Shown in pieces: positions 40,072-52,380 of a stretch of 64,000 nucleotides of DNA. Numbering within the stretch: position 1 is the first letter of the stretch; the number at the start of each line of letters is the position of its first letter. A program made the position numbers and the translations under genes. Source of the DNA: Acridotheres tristis (taxonomy: Eukaryota > Chordata > Aves > Passeriformes > Sturnidae); contig CM072886.1 in NCBI GenBank assembly GCA_037013685.1, forward strand, positions 88,090,422-88,154,421, written 5' to 3'. The notes under the pieces are model-generated. The model was not told the DNA's origin and did not search any database. It worked only from the letters and a program-made list of their open reading frames with translations.

Positions 40072-40090
40072 AAATGGACAGCTCATGTGT

Positions 40091-40320
40091 GCCAGGACTC
40101 CCAAATCCTTCTTCACAGAGCTGTCTTCCAGCAGGTCAGCCCCCAGCCTATACTGGTGCAGGGGGTTATTCCTCCCCAGGTGCAAGATCCTGCATTTGCC
40201 TTTGCTGAATTTCAGATGGTTCCTCTCTGCCCATCTTTCCAGCCTGTTGAGATCTTTCTGAATGGCTGCACAGCCCTCTGGGGTATCAGCCACTCTTCCA
40301 CAATAATCATTGGGATGTGA
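40091..40320 (-). mobile_element. CR1 segment in inverted orientation
   Basis: The minus strand reads GRVADTPEGCAAIQKDLNRL, then ERWAERNHLKFSKGKCRILH and LGRNNPLHQYRLGADLLEDS, and ends KKDLGVLA. This is the CR1 ORF2 region downstream of the reverse-transcriptase core, in a largely open frame. In the CR1 protein, KDLGVLV is followed directly by VDxxxxMSQQCA, and that continuation is found on the plus strand starting at 40321. The two blocks are thus consecutive in the element but inverted relative to each other. This is the arrangement that twin priming gives in LINE insertions. Confidence 0.85.
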
Positions 40321-40915
40321 GTGGACAAGTAGCCCACAAGTCAACAGTGTGCCAAGGGGGCCAAGAAGACCAATGGTATCCTGGGGTACACCAGAAAAAG
40401 CATTGCCAGCAGGTCAAGGAAGGTGGTCCTGCCCCTCTACTCAGCCCTAGGGAGGTCACATCTGGAGTGCTGTGACCAGTTCTGGAAGGTAAAAGATGTG
40501 GTTAGGGGACTGGAGTATCTCTATTACGAGGACAGATTGAAGGACCTGGGCCACTTCAACCTCTAGAAGAGACAACTGCAAGGGGACCTCATCAATGTGT
40601 ACAAGCATCTGAAGGGAGGGTGTGAAGAGCATGGAGCCAGGCTCTTCTCAGTGCTGTCCAGCAGTAGGACAAGAGGCAATGGGCAGGAAATGATGCACAG
40701 AAGTTCCACCAGAAAATGAAGAACTTCTTTATTGTGTGGGTGACCATGCACTGCAACAGCTGTGCCCAGAGAGGCTGTGGAGCCTCCTTCAATGGAGGTA
40801 TTCAAGAACTATCTGGACACAATCCTGTGCCATGTGCTCTGATTGAGCAGAGATTGGACCAGATGATCTACTGTGGTCCCTCCCAACCTGACCCACACAG
40901 TGATTATGTGATTTT
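40321..40915 (+). mobile_element. CR1 LINE 3' segment, plus strand
   Basis: This block starts with GTGGACAAG and the codons for SQQCAKGAKKTNGILG. It continues with ASRSRKVVLPLYSALGRSHL (about 40400-40460), a gap where a segment up to ERVQ is missing, and then [36 protein letters not shown] and SRTRGNGQ follow. It ends in the 3' UTR and a degenerate CACAGTGATTATGTGATTTT tail at 40915. Stops and indels make it non-functional. Together with 40091-40320 it forms a plausible single 5'-inverted insertion. Confidence 0.92.
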
Positions 40916-41007
40916 AAGTGCACTGGGTTTAGATCAAAGAATTTCATGAGCTTGTTTTAATCATGTAAATGACCATTCTAATATAATCCACCATGTTACC
41001 TAATATC

Positions 41008-41023
41008 TTTTTTTTTTTTTTTT
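41008..41023. repeat. Poly-T homopolymer
   Basis: A run of 16 T lies about 90 bp beyond the CR1 tail at 40915. It has no clear element attached. Confidence 0.85.
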
Positions 41024-44000
41024 AAGAAGACTGGGCTAGGATATTAAGAAAATATGTATCTTGCAAATACCGTTGGGTCATAAGCTTAGAAGTGTGTTCA
41101 CCTATGAACCAAAGAGAGCTCAGAGGCCTTCACTCTTTAATGCCCACATCAGCACACAGTATGTTGAACTTTACAAATTAAGTTTAAAAATATCCTAGGA
41201 AATAAAAGTTAATTCTATAAACTTATTTCTGCCCTTTTATTTCCAAATAATCTTCTACTCATAAAATTGATCTAATTAATATTCATTGTTCTCTTTTTAT
41301 TTTCATAACTTAATGCATTGTTTGTGGGTTTGCCACATTTTTACGGCTGCTGTCATTTATCCTTTTGGCTGTCTTGATGCTTGCTTTCAGTTTTGACCAA
41401 ACTGAATTTTGCTGATAGAATTTTAGGCAGCTAGTTAAAAATTACCAAATAGTTTGCAATAACTATTTAGTCTTTTCCAACTGAGTTTTGTCTCCCAGTT
41501 AATTTGTCTCATAATTGTTTTTTCCTTTGTTAAACTGGCCCTTTTAAGCACCAAGTTTATATCTCATATTTTTCAATGAGATGTCTTTTATTGTATGTCT
41601 TTTATTTCTTTTGCGTACGTAGTGAAATCAAGTTGCAGTCATTTGCACCCAAGAAACCACTAATTTTTAGTCCTGTGATCAGGTCCTCTTTATCTGACAA
41701 GATGAGGTAAGACAAAATTCCTCTATGTAAGATGAAAGACTCTCTAAGTTAATAAATTGTCATCTGTAATTTTTAGAAATCTGTAGGATGTTTCAGTACT
41801 GGCAGCTTGAAAAAACCCAGCATATGCTGGGCAGATTGAACTCCTCCCCATTCCTTCCCTTTCCCTGATAAAACATTTTTTCTTCCTACACACAGCAAGG
41901 TATTTGAGAGCAATCCATAGCATGGAGGAGAAAAAAAGAGGGAAAGGGAAAATTAGATGTCAATTAATTATCCTTATATGAGAAAAGGGGATGGTAGAGA
42001 TGTGATCAGCTCTGGTCCTAGATTTTTCTGCCTGTGTGACCATTTTCCTTTGCTTCCTACTGAATGTCCATGGAAAAAGAGCACCCCCATTTAGACAGGT
42101 GTAGCACACAGGAGTTTTTCGTTTGTGTCCCAAGGGTGGAAGGAACAACAGACAGTGTGCCAACGTAGAAGCTGTTCCAAACCATCAAAGCATCTGTCTC
42201 TGAAAAGCACATAAATAATACATTTGTTCTGAATGTATATGTGTGATAGTTTATTATATTGTCACATTGATTCATGATTCAAAATTATTTGCCTTAAGAC
42301 GATATCATTTAAATCAGAGCTGGATGTTTTTCCTTCCCAACAGCAAAATTATCAGTAATAAGGAGAAGATGGAGTTTAAGTGAATTCTGGTAACACGGGG
42401 CTGAGACTTGATTCCAAATATATCCTTTTTTATTCACAACAGCCTTCCATTTCACTTTCTTTGTTGTCTGCATCATTGCCTCTACCTTTTTGTCTGACAT
42501 CACTCTACCTTCCAAACTTGATTTCTGTGTACACTGACAAACTAGAAGCTTGGCCAGGAGGGGGAGGGGAGTTTGTTTGTTTGTGTATTAGTTTTGTTCA
42601 GATATCTATTTTGTTCAGAAATTACAGCTCAAAATAAAGATAATAAATATAATAAAAGCCTAAGGAGTTTAAGTTGTTTAACTCCGTATGTGACTACTTT
42701 AATATGCATAAGTGTAGCAGTCATTAATGGGATGACGAAAATTTGTGAATGATGAAAGTGATGAAGATTGAAAGATCAGAAAACTGAAAATAATACTTGA
42801 CATTGAATAAGTAGATGAAGAGAATTAAGTGCCTACAACTCCTTAAATTCCATTCATAAAAATGGGATTCATGGGATATCTACCATTTTGGAAGCACTTA
42901 GGAAAAAAAAAAAAGCCAGCAAATATGCAGCTGGCAGGAGCAAATTCAGTAAAGACAATTTAATTGTTATCGCAATTTTGTGTCCATTCCCTGAGGATCA
43001 GTGAAATGAAATAAGGAATACAGTCAAAATTGCAAAACTACATTGGTCAAGTCTGCAAAAAAGCAGTTTTGAAGTAAGCCTCTTAAATATCCAATGAGTG
43101 GTGCTGAAAGACAACTTGGAGGCACATACTAAATATACAAAATATATATTATGAAAGTAATATAGCTGCAGATAGTTTATCAAACCTATTAATTAGAAAT
43201 AGAATCAGAGAAATTTTGGGATAGGATTTTTCTTTATAACAAGAATCATCACTTGGTATTTATGAATGGATTGTAAGAACAAAATTATGAAAATGATAGT
43301 TGTGTTTGATAAATTAAACAGTTCTACAGTAATAGCCACATAATTTTTAAAAATATCAGGAAACCTATGCCCTGTTGACATATTCCAAGAAAAAACAATA
43401 TTAATTTCCCTTTATTTTTATTAAATTTTTAGTTCTTGAACTGTGGACACATATCATTTTACTGTTTATCAAAGATCACATGAAATTGTGTATGAAACTA
43501 CATGCATCATACTGGCTTTAAATTTGCAATTAGAATGGTATGTTTAAGTTGAAAAATAATATCTGAATTATACGATTAAATTGAGAAATGATAAACAGGC
43601 GAAAACTTGCTAAGCAAATTATTAAATTAGTATCAAATTGTACATTCCTTGACTATTGCAAGGGACAGTAAGTAAAGCAATTGGTAAGGGTCGAATTAAA
43701 TAAAACCTCACTTGTACACACAGATTTTGCATAAGGAGAAGAACATAGCTAAGAAATGAGAAAAATCTAAAGTAAAAAAAAAAATCCATAAAAAGACAAG
43801 GTTGAGAATTTTTTCCTGCTAGTGAAATTGTGAAAAGGTATTTAAATAAATAATAAAAAATAATAACTTCGCAATTTTGCATTACTACAATTATTGTTCT
43901 ATCTCTTTGTAGAAAAGGACATTAAAGAACTATAGTTCTGGAAAGGAAATTTTAAATAGAGTAAATCCTCTAAGGCTCCAATTGCAAATCAATTGCAGCA

Positions 44001-44368
44001 GTAGCATTTTTTTAGACTTAAGACATAAGCTGCACAGGTTTCTTACCATGTTATAACTGGGACATATGTCCTGACCTCCAAGTTCTTTTTTTGAGGAGCT
44101 CCATGACAACTCTGACAGCAGACCTGTGTTCCACTCAAATGCAGGAAGTCTCACTACGAAGGTTTATTGGAAGCAGACTTGACTGCAAATACTATTAATG
44201 CTACTGCTCAACATTTTTATTTCAACTGCTCCAAAACAGTTGAGCCTCTCTCACTCTTGGTGGCATTTGGATTAATATGCATGCTGAGGAAGAAATTATG
44301 TTTACATTTACAAAGGAATCTGGTACCAGAATTTTGTAATACAGTATTACATTATTTTACATTATGAT

Positions 44369-44384
44369 AAAAAAAAAAAAAAAA
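44369..44384. repeat. Poly-A homopolymer
   Basis: A run of 16 A is followed by CAAAC. No retrocopy body is recognisable upstream. Confidence 0.85.
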
Positions 44385-46311
44385 CAAACTACAATCTTTG
44401 TGCTTTGTTTGACAATAGAGTTACTGTGGAAAAGAAAGAGCTGAATCATTCTTGTTTGACTGTTTCTACTTGTCTCAAATCCCTTAGATTTCAGTGTTAC
44501 CAGTTTCTTCTCTAAACTGTGAGAGATCAGTATTACAACAGTGTGCATTTTCTAGAGAATCCTTTCAAGACCTTTTCAGACTGCCCATTTCTTCTCTTAC
44601 ACCTTTCCCTTGCTTGTTCAATTCCAAATATTTTCCTTGACCTTTTGGCCTGCAGCTTCTTGCCACAAACTGCAGAGAAAACCTAGATTTCTGGCTCCTG
44701 TTAACCATAGACATGATGTAATCCTGCCTACATTACTTCACTATTTTTTTCAGTATAAGCATGTATATACATATTCTGCTTAACTAGTCATCTGGGGAAG
44801 GATGTGAGATCATTTTGTAAGATTGGACCAGAATGGAATTTAAGGGTCGTTTTTATAAGTAAGTGGGCAGCTGCAGTTAACTCCATAGGAGGAACTAATC
44901 TCTTGATATTTTCTGAATTTTAAACCCTTGGGGTGCAGTTTTTTTCTATTTATGTGCATATTTACAACATTTTAGAAGATAAACAAGCAAAATAAAGTGA
45001 AAGATAAGATGGTACAGAAGTACTCAGCTATTGCAGGCACTTTTGGGCTTCCAAATACATCCATCATGCCCTTGGGCTCTACAAATCTGCATGGATCAGA
45101 ATGTTACGACACTATTAACATAACCTTTCATACCAGAAACTACTCTTGACTGTTATAAAGTCAAGAAACAGGGTTAAAATTTCAGAAGTTTTTTAAATTA
45201 GTGTATTTCAAAGAGAACTCCCAAAGTTTTAAATTACTTTCATTTCAATGTTCCAAACAAGCGATAAGCCGTAGTAGCAGCCTATTTAGGCAATTTTTAT
45301 AACTATGGATGTTTATTGCATTCCTGTCATTCACACAGTTGCAGTACACAGAGAAGGCAATTGGTTTCATCTTATTTCTCAAGTGGCAGGAAAGAAGGTT
45401 GAGAAACCATCTTGCAATACAGTTAATGTGGCCCTTCTCTGCTTCTAATCCCAATGAGGCACCGTCTGAGAACATTCATTTGTATAAGCAGTTCAGAGCC
45501 TGGGCAAGTAATACTATAACTATCCAAGTACTGTGCACATGAAACAGCTCACAAATATTAATTTACTTCCAGGACATTGACCTTGTACCTCTATATAGAG
45601 TCAATACTCACACAGACAATGATTATATAATTTCATTAAGCACACACACATTTTTTCTGCTTCTGTATGCAGTTGAATTTATGTTAGTGATAAGAATTGC
45701 AGTAGTTCCTTTTTCATTCTTCAGTACCTTGCTTTGCAATCCAAGGGTCTATCAGAAGACAATATTCCCTTCAGAGATTTTTTGCCCTCAAGCAAGTTTT
45801 TCTGACATCTGTAGTGGAGCTACGAGATTCTTTAAAAAAGGAGCTCAAATAAGCTTATTATAAAATAATTTTGACTTAAACAAAAGTTAATTATGAGAAA
45901 ATAAATTCATTTTAACCCCTACATGTCTGATATACTTATGCATTACAGCTATAGCTGAAATTACCAGTTGTTACTAGTCAAAATCTCTACAGCTGTGTAT
46001 GGAATCCACTTGCTTTTAAAACCCTCATATTAATTATAAACTCTGTGTAGGAAGTCCTAGGAGCCCTCGTTGTATTTTTTATTTAAATTTTCTCACAGAC
46101 ATATTTTCTTTATGATAATTTTCAAGAATGTCTTACTGAGGATATTACTTTTTACAAAACCTGATTTAACATGAGCCTAGGCAGAAATTATACACTTTAT
46201 TCAAGAAAATTAAAAGAAGAAAGCAGAAATTTGCAAGTAGTCTTAATTTCTCTGCACTTTTAAGTAAGAACCTCAGGAGTAAACAAGTTATTTCAGTAGA
46301 GCTGGCCTAAA

Positions 46312-46854
46312 TTGAAAAGGCTCTATATGCTAATTTTAGAGGTGCTCAAAGTAACCAGACATAATTTCAACAAGTCTATCATTAGACCTGATTTGTTTCT
46401 CTTGGTTTCAACTGCCTCTACTAATTTCTCAACCTGTCAACTTTTACATAAAACAAGTTTTGTCATAAGAAAATATATTTTCACCTCCTTTTTCTCCATT
46501 ATTTTGGGCTGTGGTTGTAAAGAGATTTTTTTCCTCCCTAGGTCTTCTGAATTCTGTTCTTGTATTTATTCATGGAAATGCCAGCTTCTCTTATGGAATT
46601 ACATGACAAGTACTGAGTCAAAACCTATCATTTTTAGTATAAACACCTTGGTTCTATACTTCTTAATCAACAGTGTTTTAAATGAAAATAAACTTTTAAC
46701 AGAAAAATTTATACAGTGGTTCTGTCTCTATGTCCTTTCTTACAATAGTGAAATAAACCTTTTACGTTTTTTGAGATCCACTCCACTTTGTCTCACACCC
46801 TCAGCTTTCCCTCATTTGTACATACTCCTCATATATATAGAGACATATGTATAA
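46312..46854 (+). other. 180-codon open frame, probably not a gene
   Basis: This is the longest open frame outside the GGAA array. The predicted product is hydrophobic and rich in Leu, Ile, Phe, Ser and Thr, with no recognisable domain, signal peptide plus mature region, or repeat structure. Codon use mirrors the local AT-rich, pyrimidine-biased plus strand, which depletes stops. I see no convincing promoter or polyadenylation arrangement, and no splice-bounded exon pattern that would favour coding. Chance is the best explanation; a lineage-specific exon cannot be excluded. Confidence 0.25.
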
Positions 46855-47033
46855 ATTATTAATATGCTGTACATTTTCTCTCTCAGCAAGGGTCAAGGAG
46901 CTGAAATTCTTTTTCATTGTTTAACCTATGCTCCTCATACTCCTCTTTCAGTGCTAATTGTACTTTCTCTATATATTGAATAGATTACTTGAATTATTAT
47001 TCTGAGATTTTTGACAAGGATGAAAAGTTTATG

Positions 47034-47060
47034 AAAAAAAAAACAAAACAAAACAAAACC
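47034..47060. repeat. (AAAAC)n simple repeat
   Basis: A short A-run is followed by three to four AAAAC units. Confidence 0.9.
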
Positions 47061-47460
47061 AACTAAAATGTCAGGAAGCAACATATCTCTGAAAGCTTAC
47101 AAAGAATTTAGGGGGTTTTGAGACCACAATTGAGGCTTCCCAGAAAGTTCTGCTGCTGCTCTTTTGAGCTTCCTTCATTGTTTCATGACATGACCTCCAA
47201 AGACATCATTGTGCTTCACTTTACTCCTGTTTAATCATCTACAGATCATTTTCTCATTATTACTTTAACTTCTGCAAAATTCATCCTAACCTCTCAACTA
47301 GAAAAAAAAGAGCTATAAGGGACAGTGAGAAATTCAGAATCTACATGTTTAATACAGGGAAAGTGAAATTAAAATATAAGATTGTTAAATGTGTCACCTG
47401 TTGTCTGAAAAACTACTCCTCCAAAGGAAAATGCATAGTGAAAAATGCAAAAGAAAAATC

Positions 47461-47560
47461 TAATAACTATATATTATAAAATAAATATATACTTATGAAT
47501 ATGTATGCATAAATGCCTATTATATAATAAATATAAAAATACAATATTACCCAGAGAAAT
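47461..47560. repeat. TA-rich low-complexity tract
   Basis: About 100 bp of nearly pure A/T with ATATATTATA, AATAAATATA and TTATATAATA words, partly self-complementary. Confidence 0.7.
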
Positions 47561-50190
47561 CTGGGTTTAAAAACTTTTAAAAATAATCAGCATAATTAAA
47601 TTGGCAGTAAAACCTTTTTATACCATAAATCTTTTTGTACCATAAATATATGTGCTCAAGATTAAACTCCTTTGTAGTACTTGTATTTACTAAAAGATAA
47701 ACTCTTTCAGTATAAAAATTAAATCCATGTATGCATTTAAAAAATTTTGGATAAAACACAAAATTACTTTCAAGAAACTCCAACTATAAGTACTACATAG
47801 AACTTCAAAAACAACTGGATGGAAATTATATAATATTTGACATTTAAATTCTTTGGAAAGAGGAATTTTGAAAGACTGAGTCTAAGATGAATTAATGAAA
47901 TAAGTAATCTTGTCTTCAAAATGTGTCACTTACTGACCTCTAATCCATCAACTTGGTACAGCTCATTTTTATACAATAGACTGAAGAAAAAAAATATTGA
48001 TCTTGTGTAAATACTTGTATAAATAAATAATTCTGTAATTGTTTTTAAATTTAGGGTTACTTTGCCTTCTAAAAAGAGGGAGGGAAGGAAGGGATTAAAA
48101 TTTGGTCGAGTGTAATTTGTAAGGCTTAAATCAATGCATAAAACAATAAAATACATCCAATAGCTTGTCCTTCACTATTGATTTCTACCACAAAGTTCTA
48201 GAAGTTATAAAGCATAACCTTTCCTTATTCAAATATAGAAATACTTTAAAAACTGAATGTTAGACATTGCAAAATAGGATGAACATCATTGAATGAAAGT
48301 TATACTGCAGAGGTGTATGAGGATAATATGATGATTTTCTGGCTTGTGCTCTGAAGGAGCAAGTGTCTTCTACAAGATTTGTGAAAATGGTGACAGTAGT
48401 TCTTGAATGTTGCTGATGAGCTAATCAAAGTGGAAAGCTGTTCTTTTTAGAGTCTGAATTTCCTTTGACTTTCCTGACTACATTACCACACTTCCATGAC
48501 TTTGCAAACAGCACAGGCAATCACAAATAAGGTTATTTTTCTTCCATGAGTATTTCAAGTGATTCAAGTATAGTATATGAAGTATATACTTTCACAATTT
48601 TACCCCAGAATTCCAAATATCAAAGTGCCTTCTCACATAGATGTTACCTCTTTTACATGATCTCCACTTGTACATGTTGGGGGTTTCTTTTTGTTGTGTT
48701 TTGTTTTCTTCTTTCATTCAAAGGACTAATGTATTCATAGTAAATATAATCTTTAAGTCCCTGTATTGACATGTTCTTCTCAATCAGTGACAAAAGAGGA
48801 AAAAAGGGAAGAGTCTAGTAGTTAACTATAAATGTAAACATTTTTTTCTTTGCTCATGGAGGAACTGGAGCTTCTTCCAAGCATTAAAACTACCAAAAGT
48901 ATTAGACCTTCTTCTTGGAAGAAACGAGCTACTGTCAACTGCTTTTTCTAATACCTCAAAACTTCTTTAGGTCTTTCTGCAATGAGAGGACTATGCACTG
49001 TCACCTTTGAGAAGTGTTCTCTGGGACCAGTAACAGAGATCTCCAGTCTGGGGAAAACTCATTGTAGCTGGGACCCTCAGAACAAAGGGTTTCTCTTAGC
49101 AAGAGTAAGGGTTTAACCTGTAGTTCTAGCCCACAGACACCCTAAGAGGACAGTTTGAGGCTCCAAGAGAGCCTCAATGAGGCTTTTCCCTTCCTACAGT
49201 TCTTACTGACTGTGATTGAATGAGCCAAGATAGAGACTGAAGGCACCCCTGGAACAGTGAAGTGAGTAAGCATAATTACACCTATCATTTCACGGAAAGG
49301 AAGCCTTAATATGTATGAAAAAGATTGAGAAGTACAAGGGAAATTTTCAAGGCATAAATATGTACGGGGATGCTAAGGAAGGTGAACTGGTGCATTTGCT
49401 TTCAGAAGCCTTGCAACACTCTAACAATTACCTTTCCATCAAAAGACCTATACATTGGGTCTGGGAAAAGTAATATCCTGACCACCTGTTCAGAAGCCTG
49501 TGTTACAATTTTTTAGTATTTCACCCTGTCAATGCAAATAGTTAGTTTTATAGATCATAGAATCATCTTACCACTAATTCATTACTATAATGAGTGTGTA
49601 TTAAAAACAGTTTTCACAAAATAGAACTTTTGCCATACATTGAAATTCCAAACAACAGTTTGTTCATAAAATTGGGATAATTTGCAGTAACAAAGATTTT
49701 ATGTCAATTTGGATTTATAAGTGAAACCAGCTGTATTAAATGAAATAAATTTGCAAGTGGAACAACTCAAAGTAATTACTTCAGTGGGACTTGGCATGGC
49801 CCCAGTGGTTTTCCTATGTCTTTGAGTCTTACCATATCCATGAGAATGGACTGCTGTACAGAGACCTTTCAAAGTCAAAGATCACAAGTATGCCCAAGCT
49901 GCTGATTTCTGGCCTTTACATGTGCCAAAAATGTGAGGAAAGTTATACCCATGTTTCTTAGAAAAAGAAAAGGAGAGGATATTTAGATTAGGGAACTAGT
50001 AGCAAGGGCTGATGAGCACAAATCAGAGGATCAGATAGATAAACAGCACTTAATAAATTATGGAAGAGGCAAAGAGGCTTTTGGACAACTCAAACATTCA
50101 AGCTCTAGCTGGCTATAAATATGACCAAACTAGAGTTACGATCAATAAGGTTTCTCTAAAAAGTTTCAAATGGCAGTTTGACAATCTACA

Positions 50191-50199
50191 ATAAAAAAA

Positions 50200-50232
<33 letters not shown>
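50191..50232. repeat. Poly-A tract (31 uninterrupted A)
   Basis: ATAAAAAAAAT is followed by 31 consecutive A (50202-50232) and then GGGGG. It resembles a retrotransposed tail, but the 200 bp upstream match no gene or SINE that I recognise. CR1 does not use poly-A tails and rarely mobilises mRNAs in birds. Confidence 0.9.
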
Positions 50233-50235
<3 letters not shown>

Positions 50236-52320
50236 GGATTAATTATCACTATCCACAAAATAATTTATATTATGCTTCTTTTTGCTATTACAGTATTCCT
50301 TACACCTCCACTTAGTTCCATACAATGGAATTTAGGTTTAGTTTAGGTATTTCAAGGACAAATCACATATTAAGTTTTAACTACTATCAAATGTTTCCCA
50401 AATGCTATGCCATACATACATATAGATCTATTTAAGGAATTTCAAACAACTCTTAACATCTCTGGAAAAAAAAAAAAAGCTACAAAAATCACGTTTCTAA
50501 AGCATATTTAGTTACACCAGTTGGAAGTATTAAAAATAGTTTGAAAAAGACACGCTGAAAAGCCACTACTGTAAAGATTTGAGTCTGCCTAACTGGTATG
50601 TCTAGACTCATTAAATGTCAAAATACTAACTGTCTCTTATTTTCAGAACACAGAAATGTATATTTTTCATGTCACAGATGCCAGAGGTGAAAAGCAATTT
50701 AATTCCAAGCTGGCATGATATGAAAAAGAACTGCTGCAGAGATTTCAGGAACAACAAACCTACTTCAGACCTCAGGGAAAGCCTGCAGAGAAGTGTCCTT
50801 ACTAAAATCTAAAAAGAAAGGCTTTGAACTACAACATGGAAACAAATATGGACATTTTCTGTGAGCTCAAAAAAAATAAAAAAGAAAGAGAATAGATTAT
50901 TCCAAAACGGAAATAAGGTCCTGGCACCTCCACTATAAAAAGCTCACAGGGCTAAATATGTTTAGTCTCTTCCCTTCATGTTTAGCTTCAGTTTTGACTA
51001 AGAAAATGTTATCCTTTCAGATCAATAAATCTTGGTAATGGCCTCTGCAGAAGTTAATTTCCACTTTATTCTATACAGTAGGGAGCAGAGTATGAGACTC
51101 AAAGATTTATAAAACATATTGTGGGGCTGGGAAGAGCCACAGGTTAAGTGCAGATTTTGCCTCTTGAAACTTCAAAAGACAGTGAAAGATGAATGAAGGA
51201 AAATTAGAGCCAAAAAAGAGATGCTGATCAAAAACAGCAGTTCAGGATCTTCTTTTCTTATGCTAAAGCTCAAAAAGCCTAGCAGTGGTTCATTAGGGAA
51301 AGAACCCTAAAAGCAGTATTTGTATTTATATCTTTTTTTTTTTATTTATTTATTTTTTTAAATATGAGTTTTTAAACACTGGTGAGTACTCCCAAGGCTT
51401 GGTAACTACCAATAGGCTGAAGACCAGCCATGGTCTTACCATGACTTACCAACATGAAATAAGGGTTTCACAATCTGGCTTCAACTTAAATGGCACATGG
51501 CTACCTCCTCTGGTTTATAAAGCTCTAATAACACCCACCTCATCTCATATGATATTTCCATTTGATATGGAAAATGACAGCACACAGCTACAAGGAAATG
51601 TAGTCTTGGGTCCCCATACATGTGGAGGAAATGGTCTCATTGAGAGGGTGAGATGACAGTAAAATGCTTTGGTGCCAAGCTTGGCTGAGCAGCTGTCCAT
51701 GTAATTTTACTGCAGCCTGGCAGAGTCCTGTCACTGTAGCACTGTCAGTGCAAATGACATCCTCCCAGACACATTTGGAGCTGACTTCTGCAGCAGAATA
51801 AGGATGGTAAGCATGATATATGAGGCTGACTTCTTTGGAAGGAGAAGAGAGTTTGCTTATGTAAAAGGACAGTGTTAAACCCACACTCTGGATCAGAGAA
51901 AAGGTGCTGGGCTTTTTATTTGCCAGTACAGGGGAGCTGTATAGCCAAAGGAGTGAAGATTGTATCAGATGGGTCGGTGGGAGCTGTGGGAGCCCTATGG
52001 GGTTTAAAATGCATGTTCTCTAAAGTAAACCATCTCTCTCCAGAAGACCACACAGAGAGTACTCTCCTAAAACTGGCACCTTGGATATATGTAGGAAGTT
52101 TCATGGAGTTTTACTGAAAAGACAGTAGGGTAGAACTACGTAGCTGAAGGCAGAGATTTAGGTAGCTGGGATGTTGCAGAATTAAACAAAAATGCATAAT
52201 GTTAGTTGACATAAATGCTACCTGGGCCCACCTGAATGTTAGCTCCTGCACTAAGTTGGAAGGTTAATCAGGATTAGTAGCATTGGGCTCTTCATTCCCG
52301 TTTCTGTTGGTCAAAATGAA

Positions 52321-52380
52321 TGGAACTAGGTGATCTTTAAGGTCCCTTCTAACCCAAACCATTCTATGATTCTATGATTC
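52321..52380 (+). mobile_element. Minimal CR1 3' tail, plus strand
   Basis: Only the last 60 bp or so of CR1 are present: GGAACTAGGTGATCTTTAAG, then GGTCCCTTCTAACCCAAACC, and then two exact ATTCTATG octamer repeats ending at 52380. The tail is well preserved, so this copy is an extreme 5' truncation and relatively recent. It has no coding content. Confidence 0.93.

Larger units (their letters stand above)
40916..52320. other. Unassigned AT-rich non-coding DNA
   Basis: No host gene or large element is recognised across 11.4 kb. Homopolymers, an AAAAC repeat, a TA-rich patch and a chance-like 180-codon frame are listed separately. The segment around 51400-52120 is somewhat GC-richer, with overlapping open frames of 62-98 codons on both strands that lack motifs. 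Confidence 0.6.

Noticed and set aside
39910..40344. 144-codon minus-strand frame as an independent gene
   Set aside because: It is the CR1 reverse-transcriptase remnant, running through a junction between two CR1 blocks.
49552..49570. TCATAGAATCAT resembling a CR1 octamer tail
   Set aside because: Only 12 bases match and no CR1 3' UTR sequence adjoins it; chance is likely.
50100..50232. Processed pseudogene or SINE ending in the 31-base poly-A
   Set aside because: The upstream sequence has no recognisable mRNA or SINE body, and no target-site duplication could be found by eye.
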